A stretch of DNA of 9,940 nucleotides. Origin: UBA668 sp046052275 (GTDB taxonomy: Bacteria; Actinomycetota; Acidimicrobiia; Acidimicrobiales; Ilumatobacteraceae). The notes beneath the pieces were generated by a model. The model was not told where the DNA came from. It made no database searches and saw only the letters and a program-made list of their open reading frames with translations. Location of the stretch: positions 1-9,940 of the forward strand of contig JBJOMQ010000083.1 of NCBI GenBank assembly GCA_046052275.1, given 5' to 3'. Of this stretch, positions 1 to 5,155 are shown in pieces; within the stretch, counting starts at the first letter, position 1; every line of letters begins with the position of its first letter. The translations under genes were made by a program, and so were the position numbers.

Positions 1-1
1 G

Positions 2-103
2 ATCCGGACCCTACGTCGTCGGCCAGTGGCGGCCGTGCTGGCTGCCGGCGTCCTTGGCTGCTCGATTTCGGTGTCGACCGTGTCAGAGGCAGCCGCGGCG
101 GCC
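2..103 (+). other. Probable Sec signal peptide of the glycosidase (N-terminus truncated by window edge)
   Basis: Translation from base 2 gives several arginines (RTLRRRP), then about 18 mostly small or hydrophobic residues (VAAVLAAGVLGCSISVSTV), then SEAAAAA. This is the usual n-, h- and c-region layout of an exported protein, with an Ala-x-Ala cleavage site around base 103. There is also a V-L-G-C sequence at residues 8-11 counted from the GTG at 26. It is a poor lipobox match because of the Leu at -2, and it sits too early in the hydrophobic segment, so I prefer signal peptidase I. Confidence 0.6.
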
Positions 104-2743
104 ATCACGGTGTCATCCACCGTCGTCGGATCCACGCCCGACGTGCTCGGCTACAACACGGCCCACGCCATGGCCGGCTCGAATACCGCCGACTGGTGGC
201 GGTACTCGGGGGCGAAGGCGGCCAGGGTGTTCCTGTCGGCGTCCGACATCGAAAGCGCCGACGACATTGCCGGCATCGGTGACGGGGTCAGCACGCAGAC
301 CGGCTTCGATGCGCGACGTGCTGCGCTTCGAGCCAACGCGGCCACCAGCGCTGCGTCACTCGACAGCCAATACGTGGCGTGGTCGGCGTTCACCAGCGCC
401 TACTCCCAAGTCGCCACCGGCAACAACCGCTTCGCTGTCGCATCGTGGTTCCCGTCACTCCGCTCGATGGGTGTCGACATCCTCGTCAACATCACCGCCT
501 CGCCATCGCGCTTTCCCCTTGCCGACACGGGTGACTTCGCCAACGCCTGGGAGCTCTGGCAGCACTACTACGCCCAGTCGTTCCTCCTGTCGCGTGACTA
601 CGGCGTGCGCCGCTTCAGCGTGTTCAACGAGCCGAACGGCTGGAGTCCTGCCATCAGCGTCGAGAACTGGGCGCGCCGCCTGCGTATCGCCTCGGATGCG
701 ATCCAGTCGGCAGTCTCCGACATGAATGCCCGCTACGGGCGAAGCGTCGATGCCGAGGTGTTCGCTCCGAACACCGCCAACGGGGCGACGAAGTACGACG
801 ACTATGCGACCGGCGACTACTGGGGCGACCTTGCCGTGGCACAGCGCGGTCTCGACCGGTGGGGGGCGGCGGCGCCCGCTGGATGGGCCAACTTCGACGT
901 GTACAACTACCAGAAGTACTCGACGAGCGCCGCCGACTACTCGAGCGACATCGATCTGTTGCGCTCGAAGATCGTCGCCGACGTCGGTGCAGCAGGCCTG
1001 CCGCTGGCGCTCACCGAGTACAACGTGCGCACTGGCGCCAACTACGACGCCCGCACGGAGACCGCCGACTCGCCGTCGGACTACGCGGCGCTCGGCGCTG
1101 TCAGCGTCGCACTTGCCGAGCGCAGCGCATCGCAGCTGTATCTCTTCAAGTTCGGCATGACCGAGCGCACAGGTACGTATCCGGTGGCGAAGAACGGCAC
1201 GCACTACGTGCAGAACGCAACCACCGGCCTGAATGAGTACGGCGGAGCTGCGGGCACGGCCGAGGTGTACCGGTTGTTCATCAGGGCATCTGGCGCAGCT
1301 CGGCCGCGACTCGGCGTCACCAGCACGCTCGGCAGTTCCGTCTGGGTGCAGGCGACTCGCGACCCGGCATCGGGCTCGGCGTTCGTCTTCATTGCCAATA
1401 CCTCCACGTCGGCGGCGTCGATCGACATCGACCTGTCGGCACTCGGACTCGCCGAGGGGAGCGCGGTGACAGTGGAGGAAGTCAGCACCACCAGTCGTGG
1501 CGGTGTCAGCCGGCTCACGTCGCTCTCGGCTGGACGCATCAGTGCTGCCGACATGCCGGCCCAGTCGGTCTGGCTGGTCACCGCCCACAGCGGGCTCACC
1601 TCGTCGACGCAGTCGACGGCGCTCGCCGACGCAGTGCTCGGTGACGGCACCTCGCGGACCACTGTCGGCGGTGCGGCAACCTCGCTCCTCGCCCGTGCCG
1701 ATGGCACGGCGAACGGGCGCCGTGTATCGGTGATCAAGATGGCGGTGCCGGCATCGCTGCCAGCGAATGCCCGCGTGCTGCTGTCGCTGTCGACGGCGAC
1801 GACGACGGGCACCACGCCCGTGCAAGCCCACGTCTACGGCATGGCCGACGACTCATGGTCAGAGTCATCGGTGACCTTCGCTGCACTCACGACGTCGCTC
1901 GACCAGGGTGTCGGTAGCGGCAACCAGATTGCCCACAACGTCGTGAAGGGCCAGGGCACGACCACCTTCATGCTTGGCCAGGTGATGGCGAACTCGACGA
2001 CCGCGCAGCAGCGACTCGTCGACGTGACCGACTTTGTCCGCGCTCAGAGCGATGGCACGGTGTCGTTCCTGGTGGCCCAGGACCACCGCTGGGACGTGCG
2101 ACTGCCCGATCTCGTCACGGGCGATACGCAGCCGGCTGGCCTGCGCATCACCTCGCGCGAGGGCGGCGGCGGCCCGGCGCTGGTGGTTCTGAGCGGCACC
2201 GCCCCGCCGCCGACCTCGACCACCACGTCCACGACGTCCACGACGTCCACGACGTCGACATCCACGACATCAACGTCCACGACATCGACAACGGTGCCGG
2301 CCTCGACCACCGTGGTGGCCGAGGCCGACTCGCTGGTCATCGCCGCCAGCTCGGGCGACTCGACCGGCATCAAATCCGACCGGCTGGCCTCGGGTGGCCG
2401 CAGCCTGCTGTATCGCAGCAATGCGGTGGGTGACTTCGTGACGCTGCGGCTCAGCGTTCCCGCAGCCGGCTCGTACGCAGTCACCATCACCGCCAAGATG
2501 ATGAACGACCGCGGCCAGCTGCAGTTCGCAGTCGCCGACGCTCTCGCCGGGCCCTATGTCAACGTCGATACGCCGAAGGACGAATATCGATCGACGATCA
2601 CGTTCGGATCGATCGGCGTCTTCACGGCGAGGGCCGTGTTCGCGACCGCCGGCACCAAGTTCCTTCGATTCACTGTGACCGGTCGGAACCCTGCGTCGTC
2701 GGGCTACAACCTCAGCATCGACCGCATCACGCTCGTCTCCTGA
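2..2743 (+). CDS. Secreted multi-modular glycoside hydrolase-like protein, clan GH-A type (5' end outside window)
   Basis: Probably an exported polysaccharide-degrading enzyme. The frame is open from base 2. The first GTG is at 26, but the codons before it encode RTLRRRP, directly followed by a hydrophobic Ala/Val/Leu stretch. This reads as a signal-peptide n- and h-region, so the true start likely lies upstream of the window. Numbering from the GTG at 26, a likely signal peptidase site follows the Ala run near residue 26. Residues ~30-410 look like a (beta/alpha)8 glycosidase. FNEPNG (E202) fits the clan GH-A acid/base, and ALTEYN (E331) fits the nucleophile. Residues ~411-520 look like the beta-sandwich that often follows such barrels. 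Residues ~526-722 resemble DNRLRE/CBM96 modules, with a W-S-E-x-S-V-T-F motif at 611-618. Then come a Thr/Ser linker (726-762) and a CBM6/35-like beta-sandwich (763-905). The exact GH family and substrate are not established: GH39-, GH86- or other GH-A-type relatives are possible. The 3' end overlaps the convergent DUF1918 gene by 17 bp. Confidence 0.8.
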   Translation: MRTLRRRPVAAVLAAGVLGCSISVSTVSEAAAAAITVSSTVVGSTPDVLGYNTAHAMAGSNTADWWRYSGAKAARVFLSASDIESADDIAGIGDGVSTQTGFDARRAALRANAATSAASLDSQYVAWSAFTSAYSQVATGNNRFAVASWFPSLRSMGVDILVNITASPSRFPLADTGDFANAWELWQHYYAQSFLLSRDYGVRRFSVFNEPNGWSPAISVENWARRLRIASDAIQSAVSDMNARYGRSVDAEVFAPNTANGATKYDDYATGDYWGDLAVAQRGLDRWGAAAPAGWANFDVYNYQKYSTSAADYSSDIDLLRSKIVADVGAAGLPLALTEYNVRTGANYDARTETADSPSDYAALGAVSVALAERSASQLYLFKFGMTERTGTYPVAKNGTHYVQNATTGLNEYGGAAGTAEVYRLFIRASGAARPRLGVTSTLGSSVWVQATRDPASGSAFVFIANTSTSAASIDIDLSALGLAEGSAVTVEEVSTTSRGGVSRLTSLSAGRISAADMPAQSVWLVTAHSGLTSSTQSTALADAVLGDGTSRTTVGGAATSLLARADGTANGRRVSVIKMAVPASLPANARVLLSLSTATTTGTTPVQAHVYGMADDSWSESSVTFAALTTSLDQGVGSGNQIAHNVVKGQGTTTFMLGQVMANSTTAQQRLVDVTDFVRAQSDGTVSFLVAQDHRWDVRLPDLVTGDTQPAGLRITSREGGGGPALVVLSGTAPPPTSTTTSTTSTTSTTSTSTTSTSTTSTTVPASTTVVAEADSLVIAASSGDSTGIKSDRLASGGRSLLYRSNAVGDFVTLRLSVPAAGSYAVTITAKMMNDRGQLQFAVADALAGPYVNVDTPKDEYRSTITFGSIGVFTARAVFATAGTKFLRFTVTGRNPASSGYNLSIDRITLVS
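2216..2298 (+). repeat. Degenerate 9-bp tandem repeat coding for a Thr/Ser linker
   Basis: Three exact copies of ACGTCCACG occupy 2225-2251. They are followed to about 2290 by copies that differ mainly at third positions or by single substitutions. The reading frame turns this into repeats of Thr-Thr-Ser inside the glycosidase, between the DNRLRE/CBM96-like module and the C-terminal module. Linkers of this kind separate domains in secreted enzymes. In actinobacteria they can carry O-mannosylation, which is inference here. The near-perfect nucleotide repetition suggests expansion by slippage, so length may vary between strains. Confidence 0.85.
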
Positions 2744-3011
2744 GACTCGCAGCGGCCGGGTGCTGCGCCATCTCGACCGCAGCAGTACGGGCTCGTTCCA
2801 CCGATGAATGCTGCGCGCAGTGCGTGCCGTGGATGATGTGGCTCGTGTTGCCGGGATAGAAGTACGACTCGCGTCCGTCGTCCCAGCGAACCAGATAGTG
2901 CTTGGCGTCGCCATCGCCCATCACCGTCAGGATCTCGCCCTTACGCGGCGGATGCCCGAGTTCCATCGAGTCGACCACGATGCCATCGCCGACATGTGCG
3001 TGGAGATTCAT
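2727..3011 (-). CDS. DUF1918 domain protein, 94 aa
   Basis: Small cytoplasmic protein of the actinobacterial DUF1918 family, whose function is unknown. Residues 1-60 carry the family pattern: an opening HVGDGIVV strand, then RKGEILTV, then YLVRWDDGRES, then a YPG turn. The layout suggests a small beta-barrel. Family members are usually close to 60-70 residues. Here a polar and Ala/Arg-rich tail (about 62-94) extends past the domain and into the region overlapping the glycosidase gene. The start ATG (3011-3009) is preceded by GAGAGG at suitable spacing, and this site overlaps the TGA of the upstream hsp20 gene. The gap to hsp20 is only 9 bp, so the two genes are almost certainly co-transcribed and perhaps translationally coupled. 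The 3' end overlaps the glycosidase stop region by 17 bp on the opposite strand. Confidence 0.85.
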   Translation of the reverse strand: MNLHAHVGDGIVVDSMELGHPPRKGEILTVMGDGDAKHYLVRWDDGRESYFYPGNTSHIIHGTHCAQHSSVERARTAAVEMAQHPAAASLRRRA

Positions 3012-3016
3012 CAGCG

Positions 3017-3022
3017 CCTCTC
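3017..3022 (-). promoter_or_regulatory. Shine-Dalgarno of the DUF1918 gene, overlapping the hsp20 stop codon
   Basis: Read on the minus strand the junction is TGAGAGGCGCTGATG. GAGAGG lies 5 bases before the ATG and shares bases with the hsp20 TGA. Ribosomes terminating on hsp20 would be placed on this site, so coupled translation is likely. Confidence 0.7.
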
Positions 3023-3455
3023 AGACCTTCGTGATCGGCACGGTGGACCGATGGGATTCGACGGTGCGCACCGGCAGCTTCACCTCGAGGACGCCGGCGT
3101 TGTACGTGGCCTTCACATCATCCGACGTGACACCGTCGGGCAGCGAGATCGATCGGTGGAACGAGCCATACCGGAACTCGGAGCGGAAGTCGCCGTCGGT
3201 GCTCCTCGTCTCGCATTCGCGTTCGACTGCGATGTGCAGCACGCCGTCGCTGATCCAGACCTCGGCATCCTTGTCGGGATCTATGCCCGGAGCTTCGGCG
3301 CGGACGACGTAGGCATCGTCGCGGAACTCCTCCTCGACGCGGATCGTCTCGTACTGACCGAACCAGGTCGGCACCGTGTCGAACCAGCGGCGCATGTCGA
3401 ACAGGTCGGGGAGCCGCGTCGCCGGCTCGCGTAGGGCGGTGGTCGAGTGCCTCAT
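3021..3455 (-). CDS. Small heat-shock protein, Hsp20/alpha-crystallin family, 144 aa
   Basis: ATP-independent holdase chaperone that binds unfolding proteins in the cytoplasm and passes them to DnaK or ClpB. The alpha-crystallin domain spans about residues 38-137. It includes AEAPGIDPD, then GVLHIAVERE, then a YGSFHRSISLPDGV segment typical of bacterial sHSPs, and ends with the hallmark A-x-x-x-G-V-L motif (YNAGVLEVKLPV). The N-terminal arm (MRHSTTALRE...) is short, and the C-terminus ends PITKV, with an I-x-I/V-like anchor for oligomer assembly. I chose the ATG at 3455-3453 because GGAGG stands 5 bases upstream and the length fits the family. A longer reading to 3722 is possible but would add 89 Pro/Ala/Cys-rich residues with no sHSP character. 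It is the first gene of a probable two-gene unit with DUF1918. No clear CIRCE or HspR (HAIR) operator was found upstream. Confidence 0.93.
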   Translation of the reverse strand: MRHSTTALREPATRLPDLFDMRRWFDTVPTWFGQYETIRVEEEFRDDAYVVRAEAPGIDPDKDAEVWISDGVLHIAVERECETRSTDGDFRSEFRYGSFHRSISLPDGVTSDDVKATYNAGVLEVKLPVRTVESHRSTVPITKV

Positions 3456-3460
3456 GGTGG

Positions 3461-3465
3461 CCTCC
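3461..3465 (-). promoter_or_regulatory. Shine-Dalgarno GGAGG of hsp20
   Basis: On the minus strand the sequence is ACGGAGGCCACCATG, which puts GGAGG 5 bases before the ATG at 3455. This near-ideal site decides the start of the small heat-shock gene against the longer frame beginning at 3722. Confidence 0.8.
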
Positions 3466-3489
3466 GTGGGGTGAAGGGAATGGTGCTGG

Positions 3490-3505
3490 GCTGCCCTCAG
3501 GCAGC
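3490..3505 (-). promoter_or_regulatory. Short GC hairpin in the presumed hsp20 leader
   Basis: GCTGCC (3490-3495) and GGCAGC (3500-3505) form a perfect 6-bp stem with a 4-base loop. It lies 34 bases upstream of the hsp20 start, so it would sit in the 5' leader if transcription starts further upstream. There is no U tract, so it is unlikely to be a terminator. It does not obviously pair with the GGAGG ribosome site, so a thermosensor role is only a guess. Hairpins of this size are common by chance in GC-rich DNA. Confidence 0.25.
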
Positions 3506-3708
3506 AATCGGGGTGCCGGCCCGTGGCCGCGGAGTGTGTGGCCGCCGCAGCAGTCCGCCGGCACCACCATTGAACGCAACGCGCATCGAGCGGCGTAGTG
3601 CCGGTCGTCGTCCAGTGCGCTCCGATGGTCCAGAGTCCGCCGAGACAGGGGGCAGCCATGGGCACAGCGACTGCGGGCCACGATGCGGATGGCAGCGGCA
3701 CCGCTCCG

Positions 3709-3714
3709 TAACGT
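3709..3714 (+). promoter_or_regulatory. Probable -10 box for leaderless transcription of the acyl-CoA dehydrogenase gene
   Basis: TAACGT fits the TANNNT pattern of actinobacterial -10 elements. It ends exactly six bases before the ATG at 3721, which puts the expected transcription start on the A of the ATG. No Shine-Dalgarno occurs at a normal distance: the GGGGG at 3715-3719 nearly touches the start codon. The TAA within the box is also an in-frame stop, so translation cannot begin further upstream. No clear -35 box is visible. Confidence 0.5.
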
Positions 3715-3720
3715 GGGGGC

Positions 3721-4869
3721 ATGTCTGACCGTCACTTCAGCGACGAGCACGATGCCTTCAGGGCCTCCTTTGCGTCGTTCGTCGCCAAGGAGATCACGCC
3801 TCACTACCTCGAGTGGGAGCGCAACGGCATCACGCCGCGCAACGTCTTTGCCGCAGCCGGTCAGTACGGGTTCACGGGCATGGCGGTACCCGAGGCCTTC
3901 GGCGGCGGGGGCAGCACCGACTTCCGCTTCAACCAGGTCATCGGCGAGGAACTCGCGTTTGCCGGCATCGGTGGCACCGCCATCGGCATCACACTGCACA
4001 ACGACGTCGTCACCCCCTACTTCGTCGAGTACTGCACGCCCGAGCAGCGCCAGCGGTGGTTGCCTGGCATTGCGTCAGGCGAGCTCATCACCGCGATCGG
4101 CATGACCGAGCCGGGTGCGGGCTCCGATCTCGCCGGTGTGTCGACCACGGCGGTGCTCGACGGCGACGAATACGTGCTCAACGGTGCCAAGACCTTCATC
4201 ACCAACGGCATCAATGCCGACCTCGTGGTCGTCGTCTGCAAGACCGACCCAACGCAGCGGCACTCGGGCATGTCGCTGCTCGTAGTCGAGCGCGGCATGC
4301 CCGGCTTCGAGCGCGGCCGCAATCTCGAGAAGATCGGCATGCACAGCCAGGACACTGCTGAGCTGTTCTTCAACGACGTGCGCGTGCCGGTGTCGAATCG
4401 ACTCGGCGAGGAGGGCAAGGGCTTCCACTACCTCACGGCGAATCTTGCCCAGGAGCGACTGTCGATTGCCATCAACGGTGCCGCCGTCGCACAGGCCGCG
4501 CTCGACGTGACTGTCGACTATGTGAAGGAGCGGCGCGCCTTCGGCCAGCAGATCTCGTCGTTCCAGAACACCAAGTTCGTGCTTGCCGAGGTGAAGACCG
4601 AGGTCGACATTGCGATGTCGTATGTCAACGAGTGCGTCCGCCGGCTGAATGCCGGCACGCTCACGGCAGCCGAGGCGGCGCAGGCCAAGTACTGGTGCAC
4701 CGACCTTCAGAAGCGGGCGGTCGACCGCTGCCTGCAGCTGTTTGGCGGCTACGGCTACATGCTCGAGTACCCGATCGCCCGGTTCTATGCCGACGCCCGC
4801 GTGACGCCGATCTACGGCGGCACCAACGAGGTCATGAAGACCATCATCGCCAAGTCTCTCGGCCTCTGA
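3721..4869 (+). CDS. Acyl-CoA dehydrogenase, long-chain/isovaleryl-type active site, 382 aa
   Basis: FAD flavoenzyme that oxidises an acyl-CoA to the trans-2-enoyl-CoA in fatty-acid or branched-chain amino-acid breakdown and passes electrons to ETF. The length and all three domains match the family: N-terminal helices (1-120), a beta domain opening with the signature MTEPGAGSD (129-136), and a C-terminal helical domain with RRAFGQ (271-276) and the second signature around FGGYGYMLEYP (341-351). The catalytic base appears to be E245 in AQERL, the position used by long-chain and isovaleryl dehydrogenases. The site used by medium- and short-chain enzymes (IYEGT) reads IYGGT here, with G366. The C-terminal half reads much like mammalian LCAD, but the substrate cannot be fixed from sequence. 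The ATG at 3721 is the only possible upstream start because an in-frame TAA lies at 3709-3711. The gene seems monocistronic: recC has its own likely promoter 287 bp downstream. Confidence 0.95.
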   Translation: MSDRHFSDEHDAFRASFASFVAKEITPHYLEWERNGITPRNVFAAAGQYGFTGMAVPEAFGGGGSTDFRFNQVIGEELAFAGIGGTAIGITLHNDVVTPYFVEYCTPEQRQRWLPGIASGELITAIGMTEPGAGSDLAGVSTTAVLDGDEYVLNGAKTFITNGINADLVVVVCKTDPTQRHSGMSLLVVERGMPGFERGRNLEKIGMHSQDTAELFFNDVRVPVSNRLGEEGKGFHYLTANLAQERLSIAINGAAVAQAALDVTVDYVKERRAFGQQISSFQNTKFVLAEVKTEVDIAMSYVNECVRRLNAGTLTAAEAAQAKYWCTDLQKRAVDRCLQLFGGYGYMLEYPIARFYADARVTPIYGGTNEVMKTIIAKSLGL

Positions 4870-4892
4870 TTCCGACTACTGAGCGTGGCCGT

Positions 4893-5084
4893 GACGACCC
4901 AGCCCGCCTCGTTCGGGTGTTGCTCGCCGCCGACGCAGTGGTGGGCGCCGCCACTGTCGGGCGCACGCCGGGTGTCCCATGCGTGGTGTCGGCCATTGGG
5001 GCCACACGGCGGATCCCCGATGGCGCACTGGTCGAGGTCGATGGCAACGCTGGCACCGTCACTGTGCTCGAGCTGCCCGGCTGA
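4893..5084 (+). pseudogene. Possible remnant of a PEP-utilising enzyme mobile (phosphohistidine swivel) domain
   Basis: In the frame beginning GAC at 4893 the translation reads DDPARLVRVLLAADAVVGAA, continues through RTPGVPCVV and ATRRIPDGALVEVDG, and ends in a stop at 5082-5084. The second half closely follows the end of PEP-utiliser mobile domains (GIPAVVG...ATRRIPDG...V.VDG.AGTV). The first part matches the approach to the active site (P.L...L..ADAVV). The central segment that should hold the phosphorylated histidine, typically TETGG-x-x-S/T-H, is absent. No ATG or ribosome site precedes it: the nearest internal starts are GTG at 4917 and 4938, and the frame runs back out of phase into the dehydrogenase gene. 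I therefore read it as a decayed gene fragment. A very small active-site-less protein is possible. Resemblance was judged by eye only. Confidence 0.4.
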
Positions 5085-5143
5085 CCGCCGGACGTCGAGA
5101 TGACCGTCATCCGCCGCTCGATGTCACGTCCCGGCGCATCGCG

Positions 5144-5149
5144 TACGTT
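5144..5149 (+). promoter_or_regulatory. Probable -10 box for leaderless transcription of recC
   Basis: TACGTT fits TANNNT and ends exactly six bases before the GTG at 5156, the same geometry as the box before the acyl-CoA dehydrogenase. Transcription would begin at or within a base or two of the GTG. No purine-rich ribosome site precedes either the GTG (5156) or the ATG (5159). A -35 box is not obvious: ATGTCA at 5121-5126 has the right spacing (17 bp) but a weak match. Confidence 0.45.
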
Positions 5150-5155
5150 CAACGA

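Larger units (their letters stand above)
3456..3720. other. Divergent intergenic region between hsp20 and the acyl-CoA dehydrogenase gene
   Basis: These 265 bp separate two divergent starts and must hold the promoters for both. I see the hsp20 ribosome site at 3461-3465, a small inverted repeat at 3490-3505, and an actinobacterial-type -10 box at 3709-3714 next to the dehydrogenase start. On the minus strand I find no TANNNT -10 box, no CIRCE operator, no HAIR palindrome for HspR and no convincing SigH-type GGAAC...GTT pair. The hsp20 promoter therefore remains unidentified. No additional gene is evident. Confidence 0.6.
4870..5155. other. Region between the acyl-CoA dehydrogenase gene and recC
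   Basis: This stretch of 286 bp holds a frame coding for a fragment resembling a PEP-utilising-enzyme swivel domain (described separately) and, at its right end, the likely recC promoter. I find no strong terminator: GC-rich inverted repeats such as that around 4938-4954 lack a T tract. A frame in phase with recC is open back to 4979, but its Arg/His/Trp-rich translation does not look like real protein. Confidence 0.6.

Noticed and set aside
35..58. Lipobox making the glycosidase a lipoprotein
   Set aside because: V-L-G-C has a poor -2 residue, and the cysteine falls in the middle of the hydrophobic stretch. The Ala-rich c-region downstream is a better cleavage site.
455..1831. Long minus-strand open frame (458 codons) opposite the glycosidase
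   Set aside because: The translation is rich in Arg, His and Gly with no recognisable motif. It arises from antisense reading of GC-rich codons of a clearly real gene.
2808..3434. Plus-strand open frame of 208 codons across DUF1918 and hsp20
   Set aside because: It is the antisense of two well-supported genes, with Val/Ala/Arg/Asp-rich composition and no family pattern.
3476..3481. GGGAAT as a SigH/ECF-type -35 box pointing toward the dehydrogenase gene
   Set aside because: No GTT-type -10 lies at the required distance, and the position is over 200 bases from the start codon.
3456..3722. N-terminal extension of Hsp20 to an upstream ATG at 3722
   Set aside because: The extra 89 residues are low-complexity and unlike any small heat-shock protein arm. 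A near-perfect ribosome site sits just before the ATG at 3455.
4938..4954. Inverted repeat as a terminator for the dehydrogenase gene
   Set aside because: The stem is interrupted, there is no T tract, and GC-rich near-palindromes of this kind are frequent here by chance.
4885..5103. Small plus-strand frame of 72 codons after the dehydrogenase gene
   Set aside because: It is Ser/Pro/Trp/Arg-rich with no motif. A different frame of the same DNA shows the swivel-domain resemblance.
4979..5155. Longer recC starting at ATG 4979
   Set aside because: The added 59 residues are rich in Arg, His and Trp and have no RecC similarity. The conserved N-terminus begins at 5156-5159, behind a -10-like box.
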